A stretch of 64,000 nucleotides of DNA, from positions 613,001 to 677,000 of the forward strand of contig VCAZ01000044.1 in the NCBI GenBank assembly GCA_005784505.1, in the 5' to 3' direction. Of the stretch, positions 25,901 through 35,800 are shown in pieces (the first letter of the stretch is position 1; every line of letters begins with the position of its first letter). The position numbers were made by a program, and so were the translations under genes. The notes under the pieces were generated by a model. The model saw only the letters and a program-made list of their open reading frames with translations. It was not told the DNA's origin and did no database searches. Source of the DNA: Bagarius yarrelli. Taxonomy: Eukaryota; Chordata; Actinopteri; Siluriformes; Sisoridae.

Positions 25901-28900
25901 TTTTAACTGCAAGCAAAAGATACGCTAAAATTGAATAGTTATGGAGTTGAGATATTGTCTTAGTTTAACCTAATTGGATGGTTAGGCTTGTTAAAACACA
26001 CATGGCCTAGTAATAAAGGCCAGATTTTTAGCAGTTTTAAGCAAAACATTAAAGCACAACGAGGATAAAACTATGCCTAATGATACAAACTACTTAGCCT
26101 TAAATTATGCAGAACCTCATAATTCTGCTCAATCAAATCCAACCTTAAAAGAACAAAAAATTCTTTTACAAATAAGACATTAATCTTGTATTGCCATTTA
26201 GCTACACCTTGCAGCATCTATTCTACATACGTAGTACAGATAAAATATTTGAAGATGATCCCTAGGATCATCATACGTGACGCTGTATGCACATATCTCT
26301 GTGGCTTACTCTACAATGCTCTGCTGGAAAAGCGGTCGCCATAGCAACCATGCACCCGACATCACAACAGGCACTAGGACTGTACATTCCCAGCATGCTA
26401 CAATTCACCGTGAAAATGGCGACAGAGAGCTTCAAATGTAGATGTTAGCTTTTCTCCCTGCTTTTTTTCCAAATGCCCCAGTTCCTCATTATTCTTAGCA
26501 TGCGCCACCAAGAATGAGCACACCTCCAAATGCTGGGGGGCAACTGACCTGGTTATCACTATGTGTAAAGAAATGTCCTAAAGCTCTCCCACTGAGATAT
26601 AGATACTTTGTCAACCCCATGCTGATTGTGGGGGTAATTCTTAAGTCACACAAACAATTTAAAGTCACTCTAGGCTGAAAGGAAGTTAAAAGAATAGCCT
26701 CCATTGTCTTCTTTCATTACCAATAGGCAGCTGATGTTACCGGCCACATCTGGTGACATCACTGTGAGCACAGAAAACATCCTGTAGAAATCACCACAGG
26801 AAGCAAAGCTAGAGGATATTGTTGAAGTTATTTTGAAAACAAGAGAACTGTTAACTGTACAGACATTTTTATGTTCATAAACAGATCAGAATCCTAGTAA
26901 GACCAATGTAAATAAAAAAAAATACTGTTTGTCCTCTTGTGATAAACTCTAGTCACATACATTTACTTAACTTGCTAGAAGATAAGACATAGAATTCAAT
27001 TCGGGATTAAGAAAATTCATAAAATCAACAACTATGTACTATTCAGAGTGTACAACATAGTAGTAACATAGAAATATTCTTCTTTTGATACAATAACTCA
27101 TTGGTGGTTATACCATAGTATTGCTGATGGTAAGGCAAATAATTATTTGATATTAATGGACTTAATAAATATGTAATAGCATAATAGCTTGCTCAAATAT
27201 ACTTCTATGTCAAATTATCAACATAATCTAATACTAGTAATAAACAGTGCATTTTTTAATATAAGACCAATTAGTGAAACAATCAAGCTTTGTTTTTATA
27301 ACATTTAGGAATAAGTTGTTTTAAGTAGTGTGCCAGGTTTGAGGAAGTCCATATGTGGACCTCACCCTAGTTTAATCTGATTCTTATGTGCCGGTTCCTT
27401 ATTCTCATTTACCATGTAGTTGTTTAAAGACCTGACTAAAGATCTAATGTAAATAAAACCATTTGTCCTTCTTGGTTTGGTACTACCGTTTTGCTTCCAT
27501 GTGTTAAAATGAATGACTTCTGTAGACTTTAGCTTAAGAATCGTATTGTTTGATTTTTTAAATGTTTGTCATACATATATTGTGTGCGTATATATGTATA
27601 TTTAATAGTACTAAGTGTAGGGTATGACTTTTATTGTAAAGTACAAGTATAATATTATAGTGTTTAAGAGCTAGTTTTAAACACTGGATGATATGACCAC
27701 CCTTTCTCAGGAGAGGTTTCCCCACATCTGCAGCCAATTGAAAGCCTAGGGCTAGCCAAAAGCACAGCTGTCAGTAGACACGTGAGCATCCCCAAGGCTA
27801 GGGCTGCTCTGTTTGTGCCATTACACCATGGAAATAAATGACAAAACCTGACAAATAATGCAGAGGAGCTGGCTGTAGGATTAATTTTAGTACAACTTGA
27901 ATGTGTCTAAACAAACAAAAAAATATACCGTATACATTCGATAAAGTTTTGTGCAAACATTTAGGGATTTTTAGAAGGAAAGCAAAGATGCCTTTAAATA
28001 CAACAAACTGTATAGAAAAGTTTCAAGTTAATACTATATTGTACAATGAATAGCAAAATAACCAATAAATAAGTTGAGTTTGGGTTTGCATTTAACATTG
28101 CACAAATTTCTTAAAAAGTTTTTTAAAGCCTTCTTCTGTCTCTGCAGATAAAAAGTGGGGGGAGTGATATCACAGTGATTAAGGAGTTGGACTGCTAATC
28201 GGAAGATCGGAGGTTTGATTCCCAGCACCACCAAGTTGCCACTGCTGGGCCCCTGAGCAAGGCTCTTAAACCCCAATTGATCAGTTTTATAAAAGAGATG
28301 AATGTAAGTCACTTTGGATAAAGTTTTATGCCAAATGCTGTAAACGTAACGTAAAGTAAAATGTAGAATATGTGTATAAAATTTGGTGTAAGGATTGTTG
28401 ATATTTTCTTTTATATAATCATCCAGGCAAAACCCAGATGATGTAAAGAGTCCGAAAAACATAATTAAACAATATTTTATCTAAGGATTACAGTTTTTTT
28501 TTTAAACCTAAATGGTAATCAAATCACACTTCAGTTACTATTAGGTGAAACTGGATCTTTAGATGTGATCTCCTGATTTAAGGGCTGGCATATGTCATGG
28601 CTGACCCTGCAACCATTTTAAAACCATCACAGCTGCCTCCCTTTGAATAATTACTAGAAATCAATGCATTGTCACTGGTGTCTAGGATTGCTTGACATAC
28701 AACTACACACCAGAGTATTTTAAAAGCAACTGCCATTGGCTATGACTTTAACCAGACACTTTTACCATTAGCTAAGTGATTAATTAGTCAAATTTCTAAC
28801 ATTTGAACGGACGCTTTAAAGAAAATTGAAAATTAGCATCTCTCTTTTGTTAAGGTGATTTCCACAAAAATGTAATGCATTGATCCCTAAATCCCAAAAG

Positions 28901-31900
28901 TACATACCGCTAAACCTGATTGAATCTTACTTAAATGCAAACCAACACAAAATAAGTATTTTGCAAAGGAAAAAGTGAGTCATGGGAAATTGTGTCCAAT
29001 ATAGATTTCAAAATCATACAATTCACTCATGTTCTCTTTTAGTCAGATAAGCCTGAAACTTTCATATGAAACTTATTAACCTCTTGCAACATAGTAAATG
29101 ATGGCCTAGAAAAACTGTGAGAAAACAGCAGGGAGGACTTTTCAGGCACTGGAAATGATTAATAATATTCCCAAACTCTACACTATGAGTGCTGAAACTG
29201 TGGGAAAGAAGAAGGAGACTTTCAACTGTGTAGGGTTTGTTTTCCTATGCTGTCAAAAGAAATTGTCACAAATGTAATCCTAATGTTCCAACCTAATGTC
29301 TTTGACGTTATTTTTTCTTTTAGCACAATGTAAAATATTACAATTATTATTTCCATGGCAAAGCCTAAATGCTCTTAAACTGTTCCAAATCAATGCTGAG
29401 CATTTCGATTCCCACATCTACGTGCTGGCAAGTTCAACTACACTGAATACTTATAAAGATCTCTAGCCTTAAAATCTGGAGTGCCATTAGAATTTCCCAA
29501 TGAAACATTTCCTTTTCAAATTTTATTCCCAGCCATGTAACTCGCCCCTGTTTCAGAAACAGGTTAGAATCAGTTAAAATGTCCTACATTTATAAGAACC
29601 ATTGGAAATACCAAACTGACAAGATTTTACATTTGGAAATAATAATCATTGATCAAGCCGTATTCTCCTGAAGTTGTATCTGTTAGAATCACTAGAAACT
29701 AGTAGACATGCTGAATATTGATGAAAGATAAAATCTAGATCTAGATAGAATTATCTGTTACTATGCAATCTAGATAAGTGATTTGATGGAATGTAGTCTG
29801 GTAAAAAAAACTCTGAATAAAGGAGTATAAAACATGGAAGCAGGTATAGTGTACCTATAGGTTTGCTTTACACATTTCAAAGTTGATATCTGCTCTAACA
29901 TCAACTTACTAACATGATAAAACAAAATTCAAAGCTTGTTTCGTTTTGATTTTCTTTGTGTAAAGCACTTTCAGTTTTCAGAATCACCTACTAATCTTTT
30001 CCTCTAATAGTCTGTGTAATAAGTAATAGAAACACACACATGAGTGCACATGAACACAGACCTACACAGCTGTAGATGCTTCAGTGATTGTGAATGAAAA
30101 AAAGAAAACTAGTCTATTCACTGCCCGTGTATGCATAAGCGCAAACGTTTTAAAGAAGTTACATATCAATTTTTGGAAGTTATTTTACACTTATAAAAGG
30201 CAGTGGCTGGCATATTATTTTTTTATTACAGTGAGAAAAAATGTATTCGATCCCCTGCTGATTATGTACGTTTGTCCACTGACAAAGAAATGATCAGTCT
30301 ATAATATTAAGGGTAGGTTTATTCTAACAGTGAGAGACAAAATAACAACAAAAACATCCAGAAAAAAAAAAATTTCAAAAAAGTTATAAGTTAATTTGGA
30401 TTATAATAAGTGAAATAAGTATTTGACCCCTTTGCAAAACAGGACTAGGTGGCAAAACCCTTGTTGGCAATCACAGACGTCAGATGTGTCTTGTAGTTGG
30501 CCACCATGCTTGCATACATCTCAGGAGGAATTTTGTCCCAGTCCTCTTTCCGGATCCTCTCCAAGTCATTAAAGTTTCAAGGCTGATGTTTGGCAACTAG
30601 AACCTTTAGCTTCCTCCACAGATTTTTTATAGGATTAAGGTCTGAAGACTACAGAATCTTAATGTGCTTCCTCTTGAGTTACTTCTTTGTTGCCTTGGCT
30701 GTGTGTTTTGAGTCATTGTCATGCTGAAATATCTATCTACGACTCATTTTCAATGCCCTGGCTGATGGAAGGAGGTTCGCATCGGCTATCGTCCCTTTGA
30801 TGTGGTGAAGTTGTCCTGTCCCATTAAAAGCAAAACAACTCAAAAGCAGAATGTTTCCACATCCATGTTTGACGGTGGCGATGCTGTTCTTGAGTTCAGA
30901 GGCAGCATTTAGCCTCCTTCAACACGGCGAGCTGATTAACTCGATTTTGGTCTCATCTGGCCACAACACGTTCACCCAGTTCTCCTCTGAATCATTTAGA
31001 TGTTCAATCGTAAACTTAAAATAGGCTTGTACATGTGCTTTCTCAAGCAGGGGGACCTTGCGGGCATTGCAGAATTTCAGCTTTTATGGCAAAGTGTGTT
31101 AGCAATTGTCTGCTTGGTTATTATGGTCCCAGCTGCCTTAAAATTATTGAAGTCCTTCCGTGGGCAAACGTACAAAATCAGTAGGGGGTAAAATAATTTT
31201 TCTTTTACTGTAAATATATTTTATATTTTATTTACATCCTTTTTAACTTATAGCTGAGAAAACTTGATACATCCTTTTAGAAACTGTTAATAGGACCTTC
31301 TTTATTCTGCTTTGGTAGCAGAAGTAGAACTATTAATTTTTTGCTTTCTCATTCCAGAGTGTGGATCAGTTTCAACAAATATTTAATCATTATTGACGTG
31401 TTTGTGTAACACTTTTATTTGCCCAGCATTTATTGCATCGACCCAGAGAACATTCAGAATTATCTGAGTAGTTATCACAAAGAAAGTTTCAAGCTTAATG
31501 CATGATGACTGACAAGTATACTTTCATTCTAGTCCAATCTTGGATGCTTAAATGATTAAGGAACTACATTAATTTTTTTAAACCAACCAATTACCTGGCG
31601 ACAGCACAAGCAGGTGTAGGTCAATAGATTTAGTAATGTTCACAGAAAACTTTAGAATAGAGAGAAATGTAATTTCCGTGACTATGTTGTTCTTGCCAAG
31701 ATTAAGTATTTCAGGAACTGCTAAACATCTTTGTTTTTAAGCACAACAGTCTATGAAGTCTATTTAAAAATCCATGTGAGTAGCAGTTCTGTGGTTAGAA
31801 GCTTGCTGTTAAAAGACATGAGAGGAGAATGGTTTGAACTGTCAGGAAGGATAGACTTATTTAAATAAACACTTTTAACAGCAGTGGTGGGCAGAAAACC

Positions 31901-33514
31901 ATTTAAAAAAGCATAACATAATAAACCTTGAGTTGTGGATGGCTTAGAACAGCAGAAGTCCACATGTGTTTCTCTGCAGTAAGTCAAGAAATGGTATCTG
32001 ACTCTACGCCAGTCACGCGCTCACTAAAACTTGGCGGTGAGGATTGTAGAACGTTTTAAGTACTAATCAAAAGTGGATCAACAGTTTCTGAAGTACTTAT
32101 GAACTACATCCAAATTCATACCATGTTTACAATCACTGACAGCAAATGTTGACTTATTGTGATGTTTAACGTGGGCATTAATCAGTGATTTTATGAGTCA
32201 TGCACTAGTGCACTATGATCTCATTTGTGTCAACGGAACATCTGTAAAACACTGATTGTCTTGCTGGCATAAGTAAATATTTTTGCAAGTGATGTGCAAG
32301 TGTAAAGGATAATCATTTAAAAACAAAAAGCTATAGCCAGCCCAAAGCACTGCAGCTGACTCAAACAGCATACAACAAGGCTCAGAATGTGAAAAAAGAG
32401 ACAAAATAGCATGCTCTCATTGCAGCTAGCAATTGCACAGGCAGTAATTACATCTAATTTTGCCAGCCTAACATTATGCCCACATTCAAAGTCAAAAGCC
32501 TTTAATAATGGGTCATAGAGCAAGTGTAAAATTTTGGTCATGAACTCTGGATAATTTGGGACAAGACTTACCAAAATCTTCACAGCATACTTCCATGGAA
32601 TCTGAGGAGCAGTCACTTACATCCTCCAAGGAGGACATGTCTGTATCCTCCTGAACCTGAAGCCTGGGGATCAGACACATGGACATGGTTTCTGAATAGT
32701 ACAATGTGCATATCTGAAATAAAACTTTAAAAGACTGTAATTGAATCTATGTTAACTTGCAGTATTTGTCATAGAAATGTGTAATAAATCTAAAAATGTA
32801 TTACACAAATACTGTAATATAAAAATATAACCTATCAATTAGTTTAAGCATTAACTTTTGATCTTACTTGAATCTGAAAGGTGCCACTGCAGCCATACGA
32901 GGTGATTCACTTCCTTTTGTTTTCTGCAATTTGCAGGGTTTCACATCCTTTCCATTGCTTCCATTTTTAAATTTGTTTTTTTGCTTGGTAAAGCCTGCTC
33001 GATTACAAGAAGAGGATCCCCAAATCAAATTCCTATTGGTTGATCTGAGACAAGCTTTTTCTGTCTGGATGCCCTGCATCATCATGTAAGAGGACGATGG
33101 AGTGTCTGTGTTATCCAGACTCTTGAATTGTCCCTGATTAGTTTTCCAATTTTTATTGCCATTTCCTGTCTGGTCTTGATATCTATCTGGAGACCTAGAG
33201 ACATTACGGAGGTCCAGCGTGTCTTTGGAATAAAGTATTTTCTTTTTGGAAACCTGTGGACTACTGTAGGCAGAGCGAGAACCAGTCATGTGGTTAAAAG
33301 AGGTTTTAAGTTGAGTCGGTCTCTGCACTTGGTACCTAATCCTTGATGACGCTTCCCTTAGCAGCTCCTTAGAGTTAACAGTGCTGGAGGAAGCTATTTG
33401 TCCACCTGACTGATATTGTGCAGGCTTTTGCTTGGAGAAAGTAGTCATGGTCCGGGGCAGTGGAATTCCAGATCCACTGTGATCTTTAGAAACAGGCTTT
33501 ATTCCAGCACTCAT
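14027..33514 (-). CDS. nav1: nav1, neuron navigator 1 (5' part of gene, spliced, runs off the left edge)
   Basis: NAV1 is a large microtubule plus-end tracking protein of migrating and axon-growing neurons; the full family protein is near 1900 residues and ends in coiled coils and an AAA-type ATPase region, none of which is in this window. What is seen is the N-terminal, disordered, Ser/Lys-rich part. Blocks recognisable against human NAV1 are LRKQRSLTNL, LSKSEHSLFQAK, SRIPRGPYAEVKPLSK, KVDPELVVTVLGDLEQLLFS, SQRKRTVQNVLDLRQNLE, CYDSDD and SVSSLSNRSSPLSWR. Exons from 5' to 3' are 33514-32868 plus 32663-32572 (upstream start) or 25103-24455 (downstream start), then 16803-16701 and 14386-14027. 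Both starts end in phase 1 and fit exon 16803-16701. Later exons (the WDESSS block and beyond) were sought in 1-14026 and not seen. Identification is strong; joining of the most upstream pair to nav1 is inference from phase and strand. Confidence 0.9.
14571..14825. repeat. Direct duplication in nav1, copy A
   Basis: About 255 bp (from TGTAAAACCCGTCCTCAC to CAATAGGGCTGAAAAA), repeated at 17504-17761 in the same orientation with roughly nine of ten bases matching, for example TGTCTCAACAGTATTATTAC in both. No terminal inverted repeats or coding frame. Confidence 0.85.
15317..16087 (+). mobile_element. TIR element family A, copy 3
   Basis: Left end GGGCCGCATTACACTGCA and right end CTGCAGTGTAAATGCTGCC are inverted repeats; GGTGACCCAATTTAGATTTT and AAAATCGGAATTGGGCATCA extend them. 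About 770 bp and co-linear with the copy at 8332. Lies in the nav1 intron between exons 14027-14386 and 16701-16803. Confidence 0.72.
16701..16803 (-). CDS. nav1: nav1 shared exon, SQRKRTVQNVLDLRQNLE block
   Basis: This 103-bp exon encodes (D)RESQRKRTVQNVLDLRQ and then NLEDTMSSLRGTQISH. It starts in phase 1 after ctggcag and ends in phase 2 before GTAAGA. The block is among the best conserved in the NAV family (NAV2 has the related KNIADLRQNLEETMSSLRGTQ). Immediately after the donor, the intron on the coding strand runs into a CA-rich tract (plus-strand TG repeats 16666-16696). It is the first exon shared by the two N-terminal beginnings. Confidence 0.94.
17504..17761. repeat. Direct duplication in nav1, copy B, itself flanked by a 68-bp duplication
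   Basis: Second copy of the 14571-14825 unit. It is bracketed by a further direct repeat, 17436-17504 and 17771-17838 (shared TTGAATAGTTTCTTTTCAGA and TTATTTAATTAATACCTG), far longer than any transposon target duplication. Confidence 0.83.
18222..18300 (+). mobile_element. SINE head fragment
   Basis: GTGGTAGCTCAGTGGTTAAG and GACCGGAAGATCAAGGGTTA are the tRNA-like head of the same SINE type; the body is missing. Confidence 0.6.
18850..18879. repeat. (AC)n microsatellite in nav1 intron
   Basis: About 14 AC units. Confidence 0.94.
19720..19905 (-). mobile_element. tRNA-derived SINE, second copy
   Basis: CAGCATTTGGTAGATGCCCT, GGGGCCCAGCAGTGGCAACT and TTGAACCACTGCACTACCAC match the copy at 5680; tRNA-like head at the right end. 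Confidence 0.72.
21136..21188. repeat. (TA)n microsatellite
   Basis: About 26 TA units. Confidence 0.97.
21270..21999. mobile_element. Fold-back element with ~115-bp inverted arms
   Basis: The arm at 21270-21383 (CCAAGCAGGATGTGATTC ... GTTAATCCTGGATCAACATT ... CGAGAGACCAAACTTGCC) is repeated inverted at 21885-21999, roughly four bases in five matching, with about 500 bp of AT-rich sequence between. Likely a fold-back MITE inserted in the nav1 intron. Confidence 0.65.
22850..22928. repeat. (TA)n microsatellite
   Basis: About 39 TA units, a likely cruciform-prone site. Confidence 0.97.
24455..25103 (-). CDS. nav1: nav1 alternative first coding exon, downstream start (216 codons)
   Basis: The start ATG is 25103-25101 (MAAKRGKSGVPQ); the exon ends QVL(G) with donor GTGAGTA in phase 1. 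Visible parts: residues 35-60 NLRKQRSLTNLAVLTDAEKK; a Gly tract around 83-95; LSKSEHSLFQAK at 103-114; the SxIP motif SRIP at 132-135 inside SRIPRGPYAEVKPLSK, an EB-protein binding signature; SDDDILSSKAK; and KVDPELVVTVLGDLEQLLFS at the end. It corresponds to the first coding exon of human NAV1, which has extra residues before the shared text. An in-frame TAG lies upstream in the likely 5' UTR, supporting this ATG. The exon cannot be joined in frame to the upstream exon at 32572-32663 through the acceptors I could see, so the two N-termini look mutually exclusive. Confidence 0.92.
25104..25600 (-). promoter_or_regulatory. nav1: 5' UTR and promoter side of the downstream nav1 start
   Basis: Directly upstream of the MAAKRG start codon. 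On the minus strand it is purine-rich (plus-strand CT tracts 25290-25590), has an in-frame TAG close to the ATG and no TATA box that I would trust. A tag acceptor-like site (agctag) near 25155 could mark an exon border, but joining from exon B there would be out of frame. No coding frame is present apart from low-complexity CT translations. Confidence 0.45.
26260..26450. promoter_or_regulatory. Promoter-like motif cluster (CRE half site, RFX X-box, ZNF143-like, YY1-like)
   Basis: Within about 170 bp there are TACGTGACG near 26274 (CRE-like), GTCGCCATAGCAAC at 26335-26348 (perfect RFX X-box, GTNRCC-N2-RGYAAC), TTCCCAGCATGCTACAAT near 26387 (close to the ZNF143/SBF site) and AAAATGGCGAC near 26413 (YY1-like). 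These motifs co-occur at TATA-less vertebrate promoters. The site is 1.2 kb upstream of the downstream nav1 start. It could be a distal nav1 promoter or a start site for an unannotated transcript; a plus-strand ATG in the YY1 site opens only a ten-codon frame. Confidence 0.45.
28158..28357 (+). mobile_element. tRNA-derived SINE, third copy, forward
   Basis: GTGATTAAGGAGTTGGACTG (box-A-like head), GGTTTGATTCCCAGCACCAC (box B), CCACTGCTGGGCCCCTGAGC, ending GCCAAATGCTGTAAACGTAA. Complete but diverged; not a functional tRNA gene. Confidence 0.75.
30229..31210 (-). mobile_element. Internally deleted Tc1-like transposon with both terminal repeats
   Basis: Both ends begin CAGT(G/A) and carry matching inverted repeats (left: GATCCCCTGCTGATTATGTA near 30250; right: the reverse of that text near 31180), with TA on each side, the Tc1/mariner target. 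Between them lies the minus-strand 3' two-thirds of a Tc1 transposase gene in non-coding decay. The 5' part of the transposase is gone, replaced by a junction near 31160 directly into the right repeat. It cannot move by itself. Confidence 0.82.
32572..32663 (-). CDS. nav1: Probable nav1 alternative N-terminal exon B, acidic Ser-rich
   Basis: This 92-bp exon enters in phase 2 (acceptor gatccccag) and leaves in phase 1 (donor GTAAGT). It encodes LQVQEDTDMSSLEDVSDC followed by SSDSMEVCCEDF, an acidic Ser-rich stretch with paired cysteines. The phase-1 end fits exon 16803-16701, giving ...CCEDF-D-RESQRKR. The other two acceptors in this stretch lead to early stops, which fixes the acceptor. The protein text is coding-like and not a repeat. 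Membership in nav1 is inferred from strand, order and phase; a separate small gene is the alternative. Confidence 0.68.
32868..33514 (-). CDS. nav1: Probable nav1 alternative first coding exon A (upstream start)
   Basis: An open frame of 215 full codons begins MSAGIKPVSKDHSGSGIPLP and ends APFRF(K) at donor GTAAGA, phase 2. The product is basic, Ser/Thr/Gln/Asn-rich and has no folded domain I recognise. Residues 15-18 (SGIP, followed by LPR) form an SxIP motif, the microtubule-end signature that NAV proteins use. A 3' splice site (cttttcaaccag) lies four bases before the ATG, so the transcript probably has an upstream noncoding exon, perhaps the one at 37255. A 204-bp intron separates it from exon B and the phases match. 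I do not recognise it by sequence alone; assignment to nav1 rests on position, strand, phase and the motif. Confidence 0.65.
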
Positions 33515-34729
33515 GGTCCTGGTTGAAAAGTAAGATATTATTTAGTAATACTTTATTTACACATAAAAAAACATACTGGTACAAATGTAGCCATCAAAAG
33601 GTTATAATCCATTGTAATTTAACAATACAAAAAAAAATAATGAGGAACCTCAAAACAAGAAGTTTATGTCCATGATTAGGACATGATGGGTAGTAATTAT
33701 ATCTCTTATAATCTCTCCTACATCCTGTTCTCTGATCACGAGTTTTCTATTTTTATCCATAGCTTTTTTGAAATGAGAACAGAACATTGGTCTGTTATCT
33801 GCATAAAGGTAGGAAGACACAAGCTCTTTACACATACACTTGGGTGTGCATTAGTCAGGGTATTTTGTATAGAGTGTTGTTGATTAATGGTAGGAATCAG
33901 AGGATTTCTTGTTAAGATCTGGTTGTTGCTTTGGAACAGCTAAGTTACTGTGTTTGTGTGTGTGTGTGTGTGGGTGGGTGTGTGTGTGTTACTTGAAGAG
34001 ACCCTCCCAAAAACAGTTTTAATACTGAATAGCAGTGCTGTTATGGAAAAGTGCTTAAGTCAAAAATAACAGAATTAAAAAAAAAAAAACTATTACACAA
34101 CAGCTTCATCAAGCTTGCCTCGTTAAATAATTAAACAATCTTTGTTAGCTTTATTTCAGTCCTTCGTTTTTCTGAGTTATAATATATATAAACAAAAATT
34201 TGATGTTGCACAGAGGTAAATACGCCATTATTTATCTTCACAATTGAAATAATTTAAAATCATTAAAAAAATTGAGGCTGATTTGTGGTCCTCAGGGTTC
34301 TGGGATTTCAAGTTCTCATTAATATTAGTACATTTTAGCCTTAATTCCAGTTGTCTTTGTCAGGAGACTAAGTACATTTTGTATTTCTTTATGTATAGGA
34401 GTTTTGTATTGGATATTTATCACGGCTTCTAATAATGCACAGACAATTCTACAAAACAGTCTCCTAACCAGAGCAGTCTCCTGAGCAGTCTCCTAACCAG
34501 CTTCATTTTATCATTAGCTCTACCGCTGCCTCACTGGCTGAGGTACATACAAGGTGGTTTTAGAAACGTTTGTTTCCCTGCACATTACCAAGCTTGTCTT
34601 TAGAGTAATTTTCCTTATTGAGAGTTTTCTTATGTATTTATAAAACATAAAGGGTTATAGTCTCATTCAAATGCAATGAAATGTGTTTTGTTATTTAGAC
34701 ACAGTGTGAAAGTCTCTTTTGAAGCCCCT

Positions 34730-35120
34730 GTCTATAAAAGCCACCCTGAGAAGTCTAGTGAGGCACTGCCTTTGTCTGCTTTACTGGCAAATTTAAATAC
34801 ACTTAAATTGTTAACACACGCCGAAGGCATCTGACACCTAAAGAAATCATGCTTATATATTGAAACAAAGTTAAAAGTCACCCAACTGTCTTTATATGCT
34901 GAAGTTTTGGACTTTCTATGTGGTGAAATAAACAGGTCAACCCCAAAGATGTTCAGCATGACAATGCCCCTGACATTAACACTAGTGAACACCCTTGGAG
35001 ATAAACCTAAGGGTTGCTTTTCCTTAGGTTCCTACAGCAGTGCCCGACCTTATTAAGACTGTTGTAGCTTATAGGAGTTTGGATGTGATGGTGGGATGTC
35101 CACAGACTTTTACTGTAATT
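34730..35120 (+). mobile_element. Tc1-type relic
   Basis: TTCAGCATGACAATGCCCCT, CACCCTTGGAGATAAACCT and the end GATGGTGGGATGTCCACAGA CTTTTACTG belong to the same relic family as 43570 and 58285; the left end is lost. Confidence 0.55.
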
Positions 35121-35564
35121 AAGCTTGTTATATCACTGTCGTAGTAAATATTAAAAAGTTTAAGGCCTGTTTTATTAATTTCTGATTGTTTTTATATTTA
35201 CAGTGAAAAAATCTATTAAAAAAGATAAAGAAGGAAACATTTTTACAATAAAAATATCAATTCAAAATCTTGCAAAAGGGTCGCCAGACATGATCCAACT
35301 CTCTCCAACTTTTTTTAAAACTCCTGACGATAACTTTCAAGTATATGCAACAAGATCTTGATTGGTTGGTTTGGGTGTGTTTGATTAGGGTTGGAGCTAA
35401 ACTCTCCAGAAACAAGTTCGGTGATCCCTGATCCAGCTAATACTACCTACCTAGTAGTTAAGCTTGTTAGTACGCTACAGTTGCAAACACATTCATTTTG
35501 TTTTAAAAATAGGAATTTAACTAGAAGGAACCAGATAAATAAGAACACTATCAGATTGTGGGCT

Positions 35565-35800
35565 CAAATGGTTAAGGTGCCGCGTTGCTGACCTTGAAGA
35601 CCAGGAGGACCTGGGTTCAAACCACACCGCTGTTGATCTGAAGACCAGAAACACCTGGGTTCAAGTCCCACCACTGGCAAGCCAACCACTAGGTCCCCTA
35701 ACCATTCCCGCTACAGGGGCGCAGGACCCTGCGCTTTGACCCCAACTTAATAAGATGGGATATGTAAAATAATTTTTACTGTGCTGTAAAAAATATTATA
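35565..35800 (+). mobile_element. SINE with duplicated internal segment
   Basis: AAATGGTTAAGGTGCCGCG then GACC..GAAGACCAG..CCTGGGTTCAA occurs twice in tandem (35590 and 35638), followed by a SINE tail ending GCTGTAAAAAATATTATATG. The tRNA-like head is degraded. Confidence 0.55.

Larger units (their letters stand above)
26451..32571 (-). other. nav1: nav1 intronic sequence between alternative starts
   Basis: No coding exon recognised. It carries a SINE (28158) and the internally deleted Tc1 element (30229). The stretches 26450-28150, 28360-30228 and 31211-32571 show nothing further. Confidence 0.65.

Noticed and set aside
28158..28357. Possible tRNA gene
   Set aside because: Box A/B-like text belongs to a SINE head; no full cloverleaf, and the body repeats at 5680 and 19720. 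The same holds for 2243, 18222 and 35565.
28034..28462. 142-codon minus-strand frame
   Set aside because: It runs through a SINE on its reverse strand and has no recognisable protein features.
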